Made by a program: the position numbers and the translations under genes. Source: Streptomyces rugosispiralis (GTDB lineage: Bacteria; Actinomycetota; Actinomycetes; Streptomycetales; Streptomycetaceae). From it: a stretch of DNA of 64,000 nt. Shown here in pieces: positions 7,657-17,421 of this stretch. The stretch's first letter is position 1. The number at the start of each line of letters is the position of its first letter. The notes beneath the pieces are model-generated. The model was not told the origin of the DNA and searched no databases. It saw nothing but the letters and a program-made list of their open reading frames with translations. Location of the stretch: contig NZ_JANIAA010000036.1 of NCBI RefSeq assembly GCF_024505145.1, positions 1 through 64,000 on the forward strand, read 5' to 3'.

Positions 7657-9939
7657 ATGGCACTGCGCGCCGGGGACCCGGAGTCCATCGGAGGCTACGC
7701 ACTCGAGCGGCGGCTCGGCCGTGGCGGGATGGGCACCGTATATCTGGCCCGGTCGCAGTCGGGGCGGCCGCTGGCGCTGAAGGTGGTGCATCAGCAGTTC
7801 GCCGACGACGACGAGTTCCGGGTGCGGTTCCGGCAGGAGGTCGCGGCCGCCCGGCGGGTCAGCGGCGCGTTCACCGCGGCCGTCGTGGACGCGGACCCCG
7901 ATGCCGTCCTGCCGTGGATGGCGACCTCGTACGTCCCCGGCCGCACCCTCGCCGAGCAGGTCGCGGCGGACGGTCCGCTGCGCGGCGCCGAGCTGCGGCG
8001 GCTGGCGATCGGGCTGGTCGAGGCGCTACGGGACATCCACCGGGCGGGGGTGGTGCACCGGGATCTGAAACCGGCCAACATCGTGCTGTCCGACGACGGC
8101 CCCCGCGTCATCGACTTCGGCATCTCCCGGGCGGCCGACCACCAGACCCTGACCATGACGGGCCGGGTCATGGGCACGCCCCCGTTCATGTCGCCGGAGC
8201 AACTGCGCGATCCGCGCGAGGTCGGGCCGGAGTCCGATGTGTTCTCGCTGGCGACGGTGCTGGTGTACGCGGCGACCGGCCAGAGCCCGTTCGACGCGGA
8301 CAGCCCGTATATGACCGCCTATCACGTGGTGTACGAGCCCCCGGCGCTGGACGCGGTGACCGGGCCGCTGCGTGCCGCGGTCGCGGACTGTCTGAGCAAG
8401 GACCCGCCCGCCCGCCCCGGTCTTGACGAGCTCCTGGAGCGGCTGGGGACGCTGCCCGAGGACGACGGTGACGGCGGTGAGGACAACGGCGATGACCGTG
8501 AGGACGACGGTGACAGCCGTAAGGACGACGGCGATGACCGTAACGACGCCGGTGACGGCCGTAACGACGCCGGTGACGGCCGTAAGGACGTCACGGACTC
8601 GGGTGGCGGCACCGGTGAGGGCGACGAAGGCGACGCCGCCACGCCGACCGAGGTCGGCCGTGCGCCGGGCCGTGCCCATCTGACGCGCCGCCCCTTGGTG
8701 TCCGCCGCGGCGGCCGCGGGCCTGGTCGCCGTGGCTGTGGGGGCGATCGTCTTGCTGCGGGCCGGATCCGGACCCGAGGGCGAGCCGGACGCCCGCCCCA
8801 CCACCCGCGCGTCGGCGAACGGCTCGTTCCCGTCCGGCTGGCGCCCCTGGCAGCGCACCCTCGCCGGGCCCAACACCGACATCGTGACCAGCGCCAATGG
8901 CGCTCCGCGCTCGGTCAGCGGGCCGACCGGCCGCCGCTGTCTGCCCTCGGGCACCGATCTGTACTGCGGTGGTTCCGGGATCGCCCTGACCCGGCTGGAT
9001 GTCCGGGGGCGGGTGGCCTGGCATCGGTCGGCGGAGCCGAGCGAGCTGATCGGAGTGGCCGACGGCCTCGTGCTGGGCACTGTGGAGAAGTCGGACGGCA
9101 CGGCCCGGCTGGAGGGCTATCGCACCAGCGACGGTGAGCGGGTCTGGAAGACCGACATCGGCAGCGCGTACCAGGGGGCGGTGTTCCAGCGGGGGCGCCA
9201 CCCGGCCGTGCTCACCCAGAGCTGGGACGACGAGACCTTCCAGGCGGTGGAGGTACGCACCGGCCGCACGCTCTGGTCGCGCCGGGTCGGCCACGGGCTG
9301 AGCTGCGGCCCGGAAGTGGTGTCCGGACGCCCCCTCGCCGACTGCGGTCCGGTGGAGGACCAGGGCGACCCGGCCGTTCCGAGCGGGCTCTACGCCCTCG
9401 CCCCCACCACGGGGGCGGCCCGGCGGATCGGCACGCTCTCCGCGGGCACCTCACTCGCCGAGCGCTCGGGCCGGCTCCTCTATCTGGAGCAGCGCGAGCA
9501 CGCCACCGACGACTACACCGATCTGCTGTTCCTCGGCACGGACGGGGGACGGGAGCGCCGGGTGAAGCTGCCCGCGGGGCTCTCCGCCCGGCAGATCACG
9601 CCCACCCTGGTGGGCGACACGCTCTACTTCGTCCGGCAGAACGGCGAGGTCACCGCCGTCACGACGGCCGGAAAGCGGCTGTGGAGCAGGGCGACGCAGG
9701 TGGAGTGGCTGGGCCCGCCCGTGGTGTCCGGGCGCCGGAACGCCCTGTATCTGGCCACCGCCGCGGGCCGGGTGGTCGCCCTGGACCGCCGGGACGGCCG
9801 GATGCTGTGGCGGACCAAGCCGCGTACGGACCCCGGTGGCATCCCCGCCGAGCTGACGCTGAGCGGGGACGCCCTCACCACGGTCTACGGATACGACACC
9901 CTGGAGGCGTCCGGGATGGACGTCACCCGGGACGGCTGA
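7657..9939 (+). CDS. Second PknB-type Ser/Thr kinase with propeller domain
   Basis: 760-aa paralogue of the preceding kinase. Motifs: GRGGMG (21-26), Lys42 in LALKVV, HRDLKPANIVL, DFGIS. One transmembrane helix lies at ~346-368 and the extracellular part is propeller-like (units such as RTLWSRRVG and KRLWSRATQV). Between kinase and membrane lies a highly acidic linker made of DDG(D/N)-type repeats (nt ~8458-8601). It is encoded by degenerate tandem DNA repeats and is absent from the first kinase, so it probably arose by slippage. ATG 7657 is favoured (GGGAG upstream); a GTG at 7633 is in frame and also possible. Both kinases are intact, suggesting divergence of the sensor rather than decay. 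Confidence 0.86.
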   Translation: MALRAGDPESIGGYALERRLGRGGMGTVYLARSQSGRPLALKVVHQQFADDDEFRVRFRQEVAAARRVSGAFTAAVVDADPDAVLPWMATSYVPGRTLAEQVAADGPLRGAELRRLAIGLVEALRDIHRAGVVHRDLKPANIVLSDDGPRVIDFGISRAADHQTLTMTGRVMGTPPFMSPEQLRDPREVGPESDVFSLATVLVYAATGQSPFDADSPYMTAYHVVYEPPALDAVTGPLRAAVADCLSKDPPARPGLDELLERLGTLPEDDGDGGEDNGDDREDDGDSRKDDGDDRNDAGDGRNDAGDGRKDVTDSGGGTGEGDEGDAATPTEVGRAPGRAHLTRRPLVSAAAAAGLVAVAVGAIVLLRAGSGPEGEPDARPTTRASANGSFPSGWRPWQRTLAGPNTDIVTSANGAPRSVSGPTGRRCLPSGTDLYCGGSGIALTRLDVRGRVAWHRSAEPSELIGVADGLVLGTVEKSDGTARLEGYRTSDGERVWKTDIGSAYQGAVFQRGRHPAVLTQSWDDETFQAVEVRTGRTLWSRRVGHGLSCGPEVVSGRPLADCGPVEDQGDPAVPSGLYALAPTTGAARRIGTLSAGTSLAERSGRLLYLEQREHATDDYTDLLFLGTDGGRERRVKLPAGLSARQITPTLVGDTLYFVRQNGEVTAVTTAGKRLWSRATQVEWLGPPVVSGRRNALYLATAAGRVVALDRRDGRMLWRTKPRTDPGGIPAELTLSGDALTTVYGYDTLEASGMDVTRDG

Positions 9940-10006
9940 TGCCGCGCGAGGCCAGCCGGGACGGCTGACGCAACGCGACCGCACCCGGGACGGCCCACCC
10001 GCGACG

Positions 10007-11857
10007 TCAGCCCAGCCGGCTGATGTCGCGGACCGCGCCCTTGTCCGCGCTGGTGGCCATCGCCGCGTAGGCACGCAGCGCGGTGGACACCTTGCGCTCG
10101 CGGTCCTTCGGGGCGTAGACGCCGTCGAGCTCCTCGCGGCGGGCCGCCAGCTCCTCATCGCTCACCAGGAGGTCGATGGAGCGGCCGGGGATGTCGATGC
10201 GGATCCGGTCGCCGTCCCGGACCAGGGCGATGGTGCCGCCGGACGCCGCCTCCGGCGAGGCGTGGCCGATGGAGAGCCCCGAAGTGCCGCCGGAGAAGCG
10301 GCCGTCGGTGACCAGCGCGCACGCCTTGCCCAGGCCCCGGCCCTTGAGGAAGGAGGTCGGGTAGAGCATCTCCTGCATCCCGGGGCCGCCCTTGGGGCCC
10401 TCGTAGCGGATGACGACCACGTCGCCCTCCTTGACCTGCTTGCCCAGGATCCGCTCGACGGCCTCCTCCTGGGATTCGCAGACCACGGCCGGGCCCTCGA
10501 AGGTCCAGATGGACTCGTCCACGCCCGCGGTCTTCACCACGCAGCCGTCGACGGCCAGATTGCCCTTGAGGACGGCGAGTCCGCCGTCCTTGGAGTAGGC
10601 GTGCTCCATGTCGCGGATGCAGCCGCCGGCGGCGTCCGTGTCCAGCGAGTCCCAGCGCTCGGACTGTGAGAAGGCGGTGGCGGAGCGCTTGCAGCCGGGG
10701 GCCGCGTGCCACAGCTCGACGGCCTCGGCGGACGGCGAACCGCCGCGCACGTCCCAGGTCTTGAGCCAGTCGGCGAGCGAGGAGCTGTGCACGGAGTGGA
10801 CGTCCTCGTTCAGCAGCCCGCCGCGGAACAGCTCGCCGAGGATCGCCGGGATGCCGCCCGCGCGGTGCACGTCCTCCATGTAGTACGTGCCGCCGGGGGC
10901 GACGTTCGGGGCGACCTTGGCCAGGCACGGCACCAGGCGGGAGACCTCGTCGATGTCCTTGAGGTCGTAGTCGAGACCGGCCTCCTGGGCGGCGGCCAGC
11001 AGATGCAGGATCGTGTTGGTCGAGCCGCCCATGGCGATGTCGAGCGCCATGGCGTTCTCGAAGGCGGCGCGGGAGCCGATGGAGCGCGGCAGAACCGTCT
11101 CGTCGTCCTGCTCGTAGTGGCGCTTGGTGATCTCCACGACCGTACGGCCCGCGGTCTCGTAGAGCGCCTTACGGGCGGTGTGGGTGGCCAGCACCGAACC
11201 GTTGCCCGGCAGGGAGAGGCCCATCGCCTCGGTCAGGCAGTTCATCGAGTTGGCGGTGAACATGCCGGAACAGGAGCCGCAGGTCGGACAGGCGTTGTTC
11301 TCGATGCGGAGGATGTCCTCGTCCGAGACGCTCTCGTCGACCGCGTCCGAGATCGCGTTGATCAGGTCCAGCTTGCGGACGGTGCCGTCGACGAGCGTCG
11401 CCCGGCCCGCCTCCATGGGGCCGCCGGAGACGAAGACGGTCGGGATGTTGAGCCGCATCGCGGCCATCAGCATCCCGGGGGTGATCTTGTCGCAGTTGGA
11501 GATGCAGATCAGCGCGTCGGCGCAGTGCGCCTCGACCATGTACTCCACGGAGTCGGCGATCAGGTCGCGGGAGGGGAGGCTGTAGAGCATCCCGCCGTGG
11601 CCCATGGCGATGCCGTCGTCCACGGCGATGGTGTTGAACTCGCGCGGAATGCCGCCCGCCGCGTGGATCGCCTCGCTGACGATCCGGCCCACCGGCTGGA
11701 GGTGGGTGTGGCCGGGCACGAACTCGGTGAAGCTGTTGGCGACGGCGACGATCGGCTTGCCGAAGTCCTCGCGCGCTACGCCGGAAGCCTGCATAAGGGC
11801 GCGGGCGCCCGCCATGTTGCGGCCGTGGGTGACGGTGCGAGACCTCAGCTCGGGCAC
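10007..11857 (-). CDS. ilvD: Dihydroxy-acid dehydratase
   Basis: 616-aa enzyme of valine, leucine and isoleucine (and pantothenate) synthesis, dehydrating 2,3-dihydroxy-3-methyl acids. Family signatures are visible: CDKITPGM (CDKxxPG motif), the cluster-binding segment [19 protein letters not shown], and [19 protein letters not shown] near the C terminus. Cysteines for the Fe-S cluster are all present. Start GTG 11857 follows GAGGGAG. A TANNNT sequence (minus strand TAGGCT at 11913-11918) could be its -10 box. It converges with the kinase pair. Confidence 0.95.
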   Translation of the reverse strand: MPELRSRTVTHGRNMAGARALMQASGVAREDFGKPIVAVANSFTEFVPGHTHLQPVGRIVSEAIHAAGGIPREFNTIAVDDGIAMGHGGMLYSLPSRDLIADSVEYMVEAHCADALICISNCDKITPGMLMAAMRLNIPTVFVSGGPMEAGRATLVDGTVRKLDLINAISDAVDESVSDEDILRIENNACPTCGSCSGMFTANSMNCLTEAMGLSLPGNGSVLATHTARKALYETAGRTVVEITKRHYEQDDETVLPRSIGSRAAFENAMALDIAMGGSTNTILHLLAAAQEAGLDYDLKDIDEVSRLVPCLAKVAPNVAPGGTYYMEDVHRAGGIPAILGELFRGGLLNEDVHSVHSSSLADWLKTWDVRGGSPSAEAVELWHAAPGCKRSATAFSQSERWDSLDTDAAGGCIRDMEHAYSKDGGLAVLKGNLAVDGCVVKTAGVDESIWTFEGPAVVCESQEEAVERILGKQVKEGDVVVIRYEGPKGGPGMQEMLYPTSFLKGRGLGKACALVTDGRFSGGTSGLSIGHASPEAASGGTIALVRDGDRIRIDIPGRSIDLLVSDEELAARREELDGVYAPKDRERKVSTALRAYAAMATSADKGAVRDISRLG

Positions 11858-11990
11858 GGTGCTCGGCTCCCTCGTGATACGTGCGTTCTGCGGATCGGAT
11901 CGGAGTCTTCTGAGCCTACGCCTGTGTCCACGGATCCGGATGGTCCGTCCGGATCCAGAGACGGCCGGGTCACGGAGCGGAACGGACCGA

Positions 11991-12620
11991 TCAGCGCTCG
12001 GTCAGATAGCGCTGGAGGGTGGGCCCCACCATGGCCACGATGTCGTCGGTCTCCGCCGAGGCGATCGGCTCCATCCGGATCACATAGCGCAGCATCGCGA
12101 TCCCGATCAGATGCCCGGCCGCGAGCTGGGCCCGGAACTCGGGGTTCGGGACGTCCAGCTCAACCGCCATCCGCAGCAGCAACCGGCGCTCGATCATGCC
12201 GCGCAGCACCACGGCGGCGGTCTCGTTGGTCAGCGCCGAGCGCATCACGGCGAGCAGCGGCAGCCTGCTGACCGGGTTCTCCCAGATGCCGAACATATAG
12301 CGGGCCATCCGCTCGCCCGCGCCCTCCCGGCTGCCGTGCACCGCGTCCGGGACGCCCATGGCGGGGGCGAGGATCAGCTCGATGGCGGCCTCGAAGACCC
12401 GCTCCTTGGTGCCGAAGTAGTGGTGGACCAGTGCCGGGTCCACCTCCGCGGCCTTGGCGATGCCGCGGATCGAGGTCTTGTCGTAGCCGCGCTCGGCGAA
12501 CTCGTTGCGCGCCGCGATCAGGATCCGGTCGCGGGCGGCGGGGCCGTCGGAGGCGCTCGTACGGGCCGGGCGGCCGCGCTTGCGCGGGGGTGTGGCGGAC
12601 CCGGATGCGGCGGCGGTCAT
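11991..12620 (-). CDS. TetR-family transcriptional regulator
   Basis: 209-aa regulator. The N-terminal part is basic and includes KRGRPAR. The TetR helix-turn-helix follows at ~30-80 ([41 protein letters not shown]). The C-terminal half is a typical TetR C-terminal ligand domain. Its ATG (12620) overlaps the TGA of the upstream isomerase-like gene (ATGA), so translation is coupled and the two probably act together. Target and ligand unknown. Confidence 0.9.
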   Translation of the reverse strand: MTAAASGSATPPRKRGRPARTSASDGPAARDRILIAARNEFAERGYDKTSIRGIAKAAEVDPALVHHYFGTKERVFEAAIELILAPAMGVPDAVHGSREGAGERMARYMFGIWENPVSRLPLLAVMRSALTNETAAVVLRGMIERRLLLRMAVELDVPNPEFRAQLAAGHLIGIAMLRYVIRMEPIASAETDDIVAMVGPTLQRYLTER

Positions 12621-13462
12621 GAACCGGGCACCGCCCTGCTCCGCCGGGTGGTCGAGGTCGGCGAGGCGAGGTGCAGCCGGGTGAAGGCCAGGGCCTCCGC
12701 CAGATCCGCCTCGCGCTCGGTCGTGGACATGGCACGCCGGGTGTTGACCTCGACGACCACATTGCCGTCGAAATCGCCGACCGCGAGCCGTTCCAGCAGT
12801 TCGGCGCAGGGCTGGGTGCCGCGCCCCGGCACCAGGTGCTCGTCCTTGTTGGAGCCCTGGCCGTCGGCGAGGTGGAGATGGGCCAGCCGGTCGCCCATGC
12901 GGTCCACCATCTCCAGCGCGTCCGTGCGGGCGGTGGCCGTGTGCGACAGGTCGATCGTGAAGTGGCGGTAGTCGTCCTGGGTGACGTCCCAGCCCGGGGC
13001 GTACGCCAGCATCTCGCGGTCGCGATAGCGCCACGGGTACATGTTCTCGACCGCGAACCGCACATCGGTCTCGTCCGCCATCCGCCAGATTCCGCGGACG
13101 AACTCGCGGGCGTACGCCCGCTGCCATCGGAACGGCGGGTGGACCACGACGGTGGACGCGTCGAGCTTCTCGGCGGCCGCCCGCGCCCGCTGCAGCTTCA
13201 CCCACGGGTCGGTCGACCAGACCCGCTGGGTGATCAGCAGACAGGGGGCGTGCACGGCGAGGATCGGCACCTGGTGGTAGTCCGAGAGCCGACGCAGGGC
13301 CTCGATGTCCTGGCTGACCGGATCGGTCCACACCATGACCTCGACGCCGTCGTAGCCCAGGCGTGCCGCGATCTCGAAGGCCGTCGCCGTCGACTCCGGA
13401 TAGACCGAGGCTGTGGACAGCGCGACCTTCGCATCCGGGATGCGCACCACTGGCTCTGTCAC
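12617..13462 (-). CDS. Sugar phosphate isomerase/epimerase-like TIM-barrel protein
   Basis: 281-aa protein of the AP-endonuclease-2/xylose-isomerase-like TIM-barrel superfamily. Visible metal-site segments are [22 protein letters not shown] (Glu ligand), [17 protein letters not shown] and VVEVNT. Start GTG 13462 ([15 protein letters not shown]) is chosen because a TANNNT -10 (TACGCT, minus strand 13470-13475) ends 7 nt upstream with no ribosome-binding site, the signature of a leaderless gene. The ORF could extend to 13549, but that part is basic and not family-like. First gene of a two-gene unit with the TetR regulator. Substrate unknown. Confidence 0.85.
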   Translation of the reverse strand: MTEPVVRIPDAKVALSTASVYPESTATAFEIAARLGYDGVEVMVWTDPVSQDIEALRRLSDYHQVPILAVHAPCLLITQRVWSTDPWVKLQRARAAAEKLDASTVVVHPPFRWQRAYAREFVRGIWRMADETDVRFAVENMYPWRYRDREMLAYAPGWDVTQDDYRHFTIDLSHTATARTDALEMVDRMGDRLAHLHLADGQGSNKDEHLVPGRGTQPCAELLERLAVGDFDGNVVVEVNTRRAMSTTEREADLAEALAFTRLHLASPTSTTRRSRAVPGS

Positions 13463-13558
13463 GAGGGACAGCGTACGGCGGCTGCTCTCCGCAACCGAAC
13501 CGCGGCGGCCTTCGCGGCTGAACGGCCGCCGCTTTCCGGCCCCGGTCACGTTCCGTGG

Positions 13559-14488
13559 TCAGGTGGGCAGATGGTCCAGGCGGCGGAGGATCACGCCCTC
13601 GCGCAGCGCCCAGGGGCAGATCTCCAGCTGGTCCACGCCGAACAGGTCCATCGCGGCCTCCGCCACCAGCGCCCCGGCCGTGAGCTGCCCGGCCCGGCCC
13701 TCGGAGACCCCGGGCAGCTCGGCCCGCTCCTGGGTGGACATAACCGCCAGCTTGGGCACCCACTCCTCCAGCGCCCGGCGGGTGAGCCGGCGCTCCACGT
13801 AGAGCCCCTCGGCGGAGCGCGCGGCGCCGGTGATCCTGGCCAGCTGCTTGAAGGTCTTGGAGGTGGCCACCACATGGTCCGGCGCCCCATGACGGCTGAA
13901 ATCGCCGACACTCCGGGCGATCTCCGCCCGCACATGGCGCCGCAGGGCCCGTACGTCCGCCGGGTCGGGCGGATCGCCGGGCAGCCAGGACCCGGTCAGC
14001 CGGCCGGCCCCCAGTGGCAGCGAGACCGCCGCGTCGGGCTCCTCGTCCATGCCGTACGCGATCTCCAGCGAACCGCCGCCGATGTCCAGGACCAGCAGCT
14101 TCCCCGCGGACCAGCCGAACCAGCGGCGGGCGGCCAGGAAGGTGAGCCGCGCCTCGTCCGCGCCGCTGAGCACCTGGAGCCGGACGCCGGTCTCCTCGGC
14201 GACCCGGGCCAGGACCTCATCGGCGTTGGACGCCTCGCGGACGGCGGAGGTCGCGAACGGCAGCACGTCCTCGACGCCCTTGTCCTCGGCCGCCTCCAGC
14301 GCCTCCATGACCACCGCGATCAGACGGTCGACGCCGTCGGGGCCGATGCCCCCGTGCCCGTCGAGGAGTTCGGCCAGCCGCAGTTCGGCCTTGTGCGAAT
14401 GCGCGGGGAGCGGGCGTGCGCCGGGATGGGCGTCCATCACGAGCAGATGAACCGTATTCGAACCCACGTCGAGGACACCGAGTCTCAT
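13559..14488 (-). CDS. ppx: Ppx/GppA phosphatase family protein
   Basis: 309-aa member of the exopolyphosphatase/pppGpp phosphohydrolase family (actin-like ATPase fold). Phosphate 1 motif: [13 protein letters not shown] at the N terminus. Phosphate 2: [13 protein letters not shown] near residue 140. [12 protein letters not shown] and GPDGVDR are also family-typical. It is the short form without the C-terminal HD-like extension. ATG 14488 has no ribosome-binding site but follows TAGCGT (minus strand 14496-14501) by 7 nt, so it is probably leaderless. It is divergent from the Cys-rich gene at 14618, and the two promoters nearly abut. Confidence 0.9.
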   Translation of the reverse strand: MRLGVLDVGSNTVHLLVMDAHPGARPLPAHSHKAELRLAELLDGHGGIGPDGVDRLIAVVMEALEAAEDKGVEDVLPFATSAVREASNADEVLARVAEETGVRLQVLSGADEARLTFLAARRWFGWSAGKLLVLDIGGGSLEIAYGMDEEPDAAVSLPLGAGRLTGSWLPGDPPDPADVRALRRHVRAEIARSVGDFSRHGAPDHVVATSKTFKQLARITGAARSAEGLYVERRLTRRALEEWVPKLAVMSTQERAELPGVSEGRAGQLTAGALVAEAAMDLFGVDQLEICPWALREGVILRRLDHLPT

Positions 14489-14617
14489 GACGTGAACGCT
14501 ACTGCTCCCACCTCGGTGTCATGCACAGGTCCTGCCACGTTCCGGCACCTCGGCCGCGCCGGGGACGTGCCCGGTCCCCACCTCCGGCTTTTCACCGAAG
14601 GCGCCTACGCTTGCACC

Positions 14618-15490
14618 GTGGCAAAGACGAAAAAGGCGAAGCAGGACAAACGCCGGAAGGCCGCCCTGGAGTGGGCGGCCGAGGAGCCGATGCCGTCCGG
14701 GGCGGAGGGCGCCGAGGACGCCCCCCGCGCCGAGGACGAGGTCGGCCTGGACTTCGCCCGCGCATGGGTCGAATTCCCCGATCCGGCCGACGACGAGCAG
14801 TTCTTCCGATGCGATCTGACCTGGCTGACCTCCCGGTGGACCTGCGTCTTCGGCCAGGGCTGCCAGGGCATCCAGGCGGGGCGGGCCGACGACGGCTGCT
14901 GCACGCTGGGCGCGCACTTCTCGGACGAGGACGACGAGGCGCGGGTCGGACGCCATATGGCCCGGCTGACCCCGGAGATCTGGCAGTTCCACGACGAGGG
15001 GCACGCCTCGGGGTGGGTGCAGGAGGACGAGGACGGCGAGCGGCAGACCCGGCGCCACAAGGGCTCGTGCATCTTCCAGAACCGGCCGGGCTTCCCGGGC
15101 GGCGGGGGCTGCGCGCTGCACATCCTGGCGCTGCGGGAGGGGCGCGAGCCGCTGGAGACCAAGCCGGATGTGTGCTGGCAGCTACCGGTGCGCCGGTCCT
15201 ACGACTGGATCGACCGGCCGGACGACACCCGGGTGCTGCGGATCACCATCGGCGAGTACGACCGGCGCGGCTGGGGGCCGGGCGGCCACGATCTGCACTG
15301 GTGGTGCACCTCGGCCACCTCGGCGCACGGGGCCGGGGAGCCGGTGTTCCGGTCGTACCGGCCGGAGCTCACGGAGCTGATGGGCAAGGCCGGATACGCC
15401 CGGCTGGCCGAGCTGTGCGAGCGGCGCCTGGCGTCGTCGCTGCCGCTGCTGGCACCGCATCCGGCGGATCCTGCCGACCAGGCCGACTGA
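14618..15490 (+). CDS. Uncharacterised Cys-rich conserved protein
   Basis: 290-aa soluble protein. A basic start ([15 protein letters not shown]) is followed by an acidic stretch and then a Cys-rich core: [62 protein letters not shown]. The repeated Cys with nearby His suggest a metal-binding site, resembling short Zn/Fe-chelating families, but I cannot name the family. GTG 14618 follows the -10 box TACGCT (14606-14611) by 6 nt with no ribosome-binding site, so it is likely leaderless. The much longer frame upstream (from 12671) is a GC-rich shadow of the isomerase and ppx genes. Confidence 0.75.
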   Translation: MAKTKKAKQDKRRKAALEWAAEEPMPSGAEGAEDAPRAEDEVGLDFARAWVEFPDPADDEQFFRCDLTWLTSRWTCVFGQGCQGIQAGRADDGCCTLGAHFSDEDDEARVGRHMARLTPEIWQFHDEGHASGWVQEDEDGERQTRRHKGSCIFQNRPGFPGGGGCALHILALREGREPLETKPDVCWQLPVRRSYDWIDRPDDTRVLRITIGEYDRRGWGPGGHDLHWWCTSATSAHGAGEPVFRSYRPELTELMGKAGYARLAELCERRLASSLPLLAPHPADPADQAD

Positions 15491-15534
15491 CGCGGCTCCG
15501 GCAGCGCTCGTCTTCGACGCGTCCGGTCCGTTCG

Positions 15535-17250
15535 TCAGCGCTTCGCGGCGGGCGAACCGGACGGCGTGGGCGACGGGTCGCTCGGGGCCGGGGTCGGCTG
15601 GTCGGAGGGGTCCGTGGGGCTGGGCGTGGGCTCGGGGGACGCGCCCCGGCCCTCGATCAGCACCACCGCGCCCGCCGGGTCCACCGAAATCCGCGCGCTC
15701 CAGTGACCGGCCGGCTCCCGATCGTGGTCCACCGAGACCGTGATGGTCGTGGCATCGCCGGGCCGCAACACCCCGGCCGGGTGGTTCAGCTGGAGCCAGG
15801 GCGCCCCGGCGGAGGCCGACCAGTGCACCGGTGAGCCGCCGGACGCGGTGAGGGTGATGACCGTCACATCGCCCTCGGGGTGGGCCGTGACGGTGAGCCG
15901 CCCCGGCCCTGGCGCGGGCCGGGAGGGGCCGGAGCCGTCCCCGGGGCGGCCGCCGCCGGCCGGGGCGCCGTCCGGGCGGGACGCCTCACCGGCCTTGTGC
16001 CCCGGCCGCTCCACCACACCGTCCGCGTCGATCACCTCGACCGACACATCCGACCTCCCGCGGCCCGCCCTGGCGCTGTGCGAGCCGGAGCCGATCCGCG
16101 TGCCGGAACGGTCCTGCGCGCTGCCGGTCTGCTCGTACGAGCGCCGGGCGGGCCGGTCCTGACCGGCCGGGGCCTGGTCCACGCCGTCCGCGTCGGCGGC
16201 GGCCACCGAGTCCGTGTCGCGCTCGTCACCGGCGAGCGGGGCGCCCCGGTAGGCGGCCCACAGGGCGAGCACCGGGGCCGCCACGACTGTGGCGACCACC
16301 GTCGTGGTCAGCACGCGGCTGCGCATCCGGCTGCGGCGGGCGGCCCGGTCCTGGGGCTCCAGCGGAAAGCCGCGCCGGTCGAACCGGGGCCCGGCGGCCG
16401 CGCGGGCGGGCCGTCCGCCCAGCGCGCCCAGCAGCGCGGCGTGCACGGCGGCACGGGGGGCCTCCACCACCGGCAGCGCGGCGGGCGCGGCCGCCGTACC
16501 GGGCCAGGGCCCGTCGGCCGTGGCGCGCTCGGCCATCCGGCGGCACTCGCGGCAGTCGTCCACATGGCGCACCAGCTCGCGGCGGAGCGCGGCGGAGAGC
16601 AGCACCTGGGTGTCGCCCGCGAGCCGCGCGACCACCGGGCAGTGGCCGAGCTCGACGACGGCGAGCGCGGCGCGGGTCCGCTCCACCTCGCAGGCGGCGC
16701 TGGAGAGCAGCGCGCGGGTCTCCTCCTGGTCCTTGCCGAGCACGGCGGCCACCTCGGAGGGGCCCAGCCGGTGGCGCACCGCGAGCTCGAGCGCCTCGCG
16801 CTGCTCGGCGGAGGTCCCGGCCGCCTCCGGCCAGGCCAGCGCGGCCAGTTCGCGGCGGCGCTGGGCGGCGATGGGCTCGGGCAGCTCGGCCCCGGCGCCG
16901 TCGCCCGGGGTGTCCGTCCCCGTACGGCCGCGGCGCTCGGCCAGTGCGCGCAGACAGGCCCAGCGGGCGATCGCGTAGAGCCACGGGCGGGACAGCTCGC
17001 CCTCCGCGGTCGCCCGGCCCCGCCCCCGGCCGGTGCGGCGCTCGGCCACCGCCAGTACGTCGCCCACCGCGACCGCCGCGGCGTCGTGCTCGCACAGGGC
17101 CGACAGGCAGTACGTGAACAGGCCGTCCAGATACGGCTCGTAGCGTTCCGGAGGCCGCTGGGGGCGGGTGGTGGTGGAGCGGGGCGCACGGCGCCGCGCC
17201 CGCTGTGCGCCGGTGGTCTGTGTCGAGTGCTCGGACCTGCTGCTCATCAC
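15535..17250 (-). CDS. Sigma-like/anti-sigma-like fusion with C-terminal BACON-type domain
   Basis: 571-aa protein with four parts. Residues ~35-200 resemble ECF sigma region 2 plus a sigma-4-like helix-turn-helix (YLDGLFTYCLSALC, RPWLYAIARWACLRAL, LGPSEVAAVLGKDQEETRALL). At ~235-250 is a zinc-binding anti-sigma type motif, HVDDCRECRRM (HxxxCxxC). A single transmembrane helix lies at ~310-330. The C-terminal third is an outside Ser/Gly-rich linker plus a BACON/Ig-like domain (VHWSASAGAPWLQLNHPAG), ending Pro/Ser-rich. GTG 17250 follows TACCGT (17257-17262, minus strand) by 6 nt, suggesting a leaderless start. It is divergent from radA. A membrane-tethered regulator is the natural reading; DNA binding by the sigma-like part is unproven. 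Confidence 0.75.
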   Translation of the reverse strand: MMSSRSEHSTQTTGAQRARRRAPRSTTTRPQRPPERYEPYLDGLFTYCLSALCEHDAAAVAVGDVLAVAERRTGRGRGRATAEGELSRPWLYAIARWACLRALAERRGRTGTDTPGDGAGAELPEPIAAQRRRELAALAWPEAAGTSAEQREALELAVRHRLGPSEVAAVLGKDQEETRALLSSAACEVERTRAALAVVELGHCPVVARLAGDTQVLLSAALRRELVRHVDDCRECRRMAERATADGPWPGTAAAPAALPVVEAPRAAVHAALLGALGGRPARAAAGPRFDRRGFPLEPQDRAARRSRMRSRVLTTTVVATVVAAPVLALWAAYRGAPLAGDERDTDSVAAADADGVDQAPAGQDRPARRSYEQTGSAQDRSGTRIGSGSHSARAGRGRSDVSVEVIDADGVVERPGHKAGEASRPDGAPAGGGRPGDGSGPSRPAPGPGRLTVTAHPEGDVTVITLTASGGSPVHWSASAGAPWLQLNHPAGVLRPGDATTITVSVDHDREPAGHWSARISVDPAGAVVLIEGRGASPEPTPSPTDPSDQPTPAPSDPSPTPSGSPAAKR

Positions 17251-17421
17251 CCGGCGACGGTAGGCGGATGATGCAGACTTCCTCGCGCCACTTGCGCTGT
17301 TTTAACCCTTACGGGTGACCATCTCCCTCATAAGGGGACAGGTGTCCCCCTCCGGCGGCCGCAAACTGCTATGTGCCCGGCGCCGTTCGGCTCTGTCGGT
17401 GGCCGACGCTAGCGTTACGGC

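Noticed and set aside
12671-14617. A 939-codon plus-strand frame joined to the Cys-rich gene
   Set aside because: The upstream part is the GC-rich antisense shadow of the isomerase and ppx genes; the real start is GTG 14618 with a matching -10 box.
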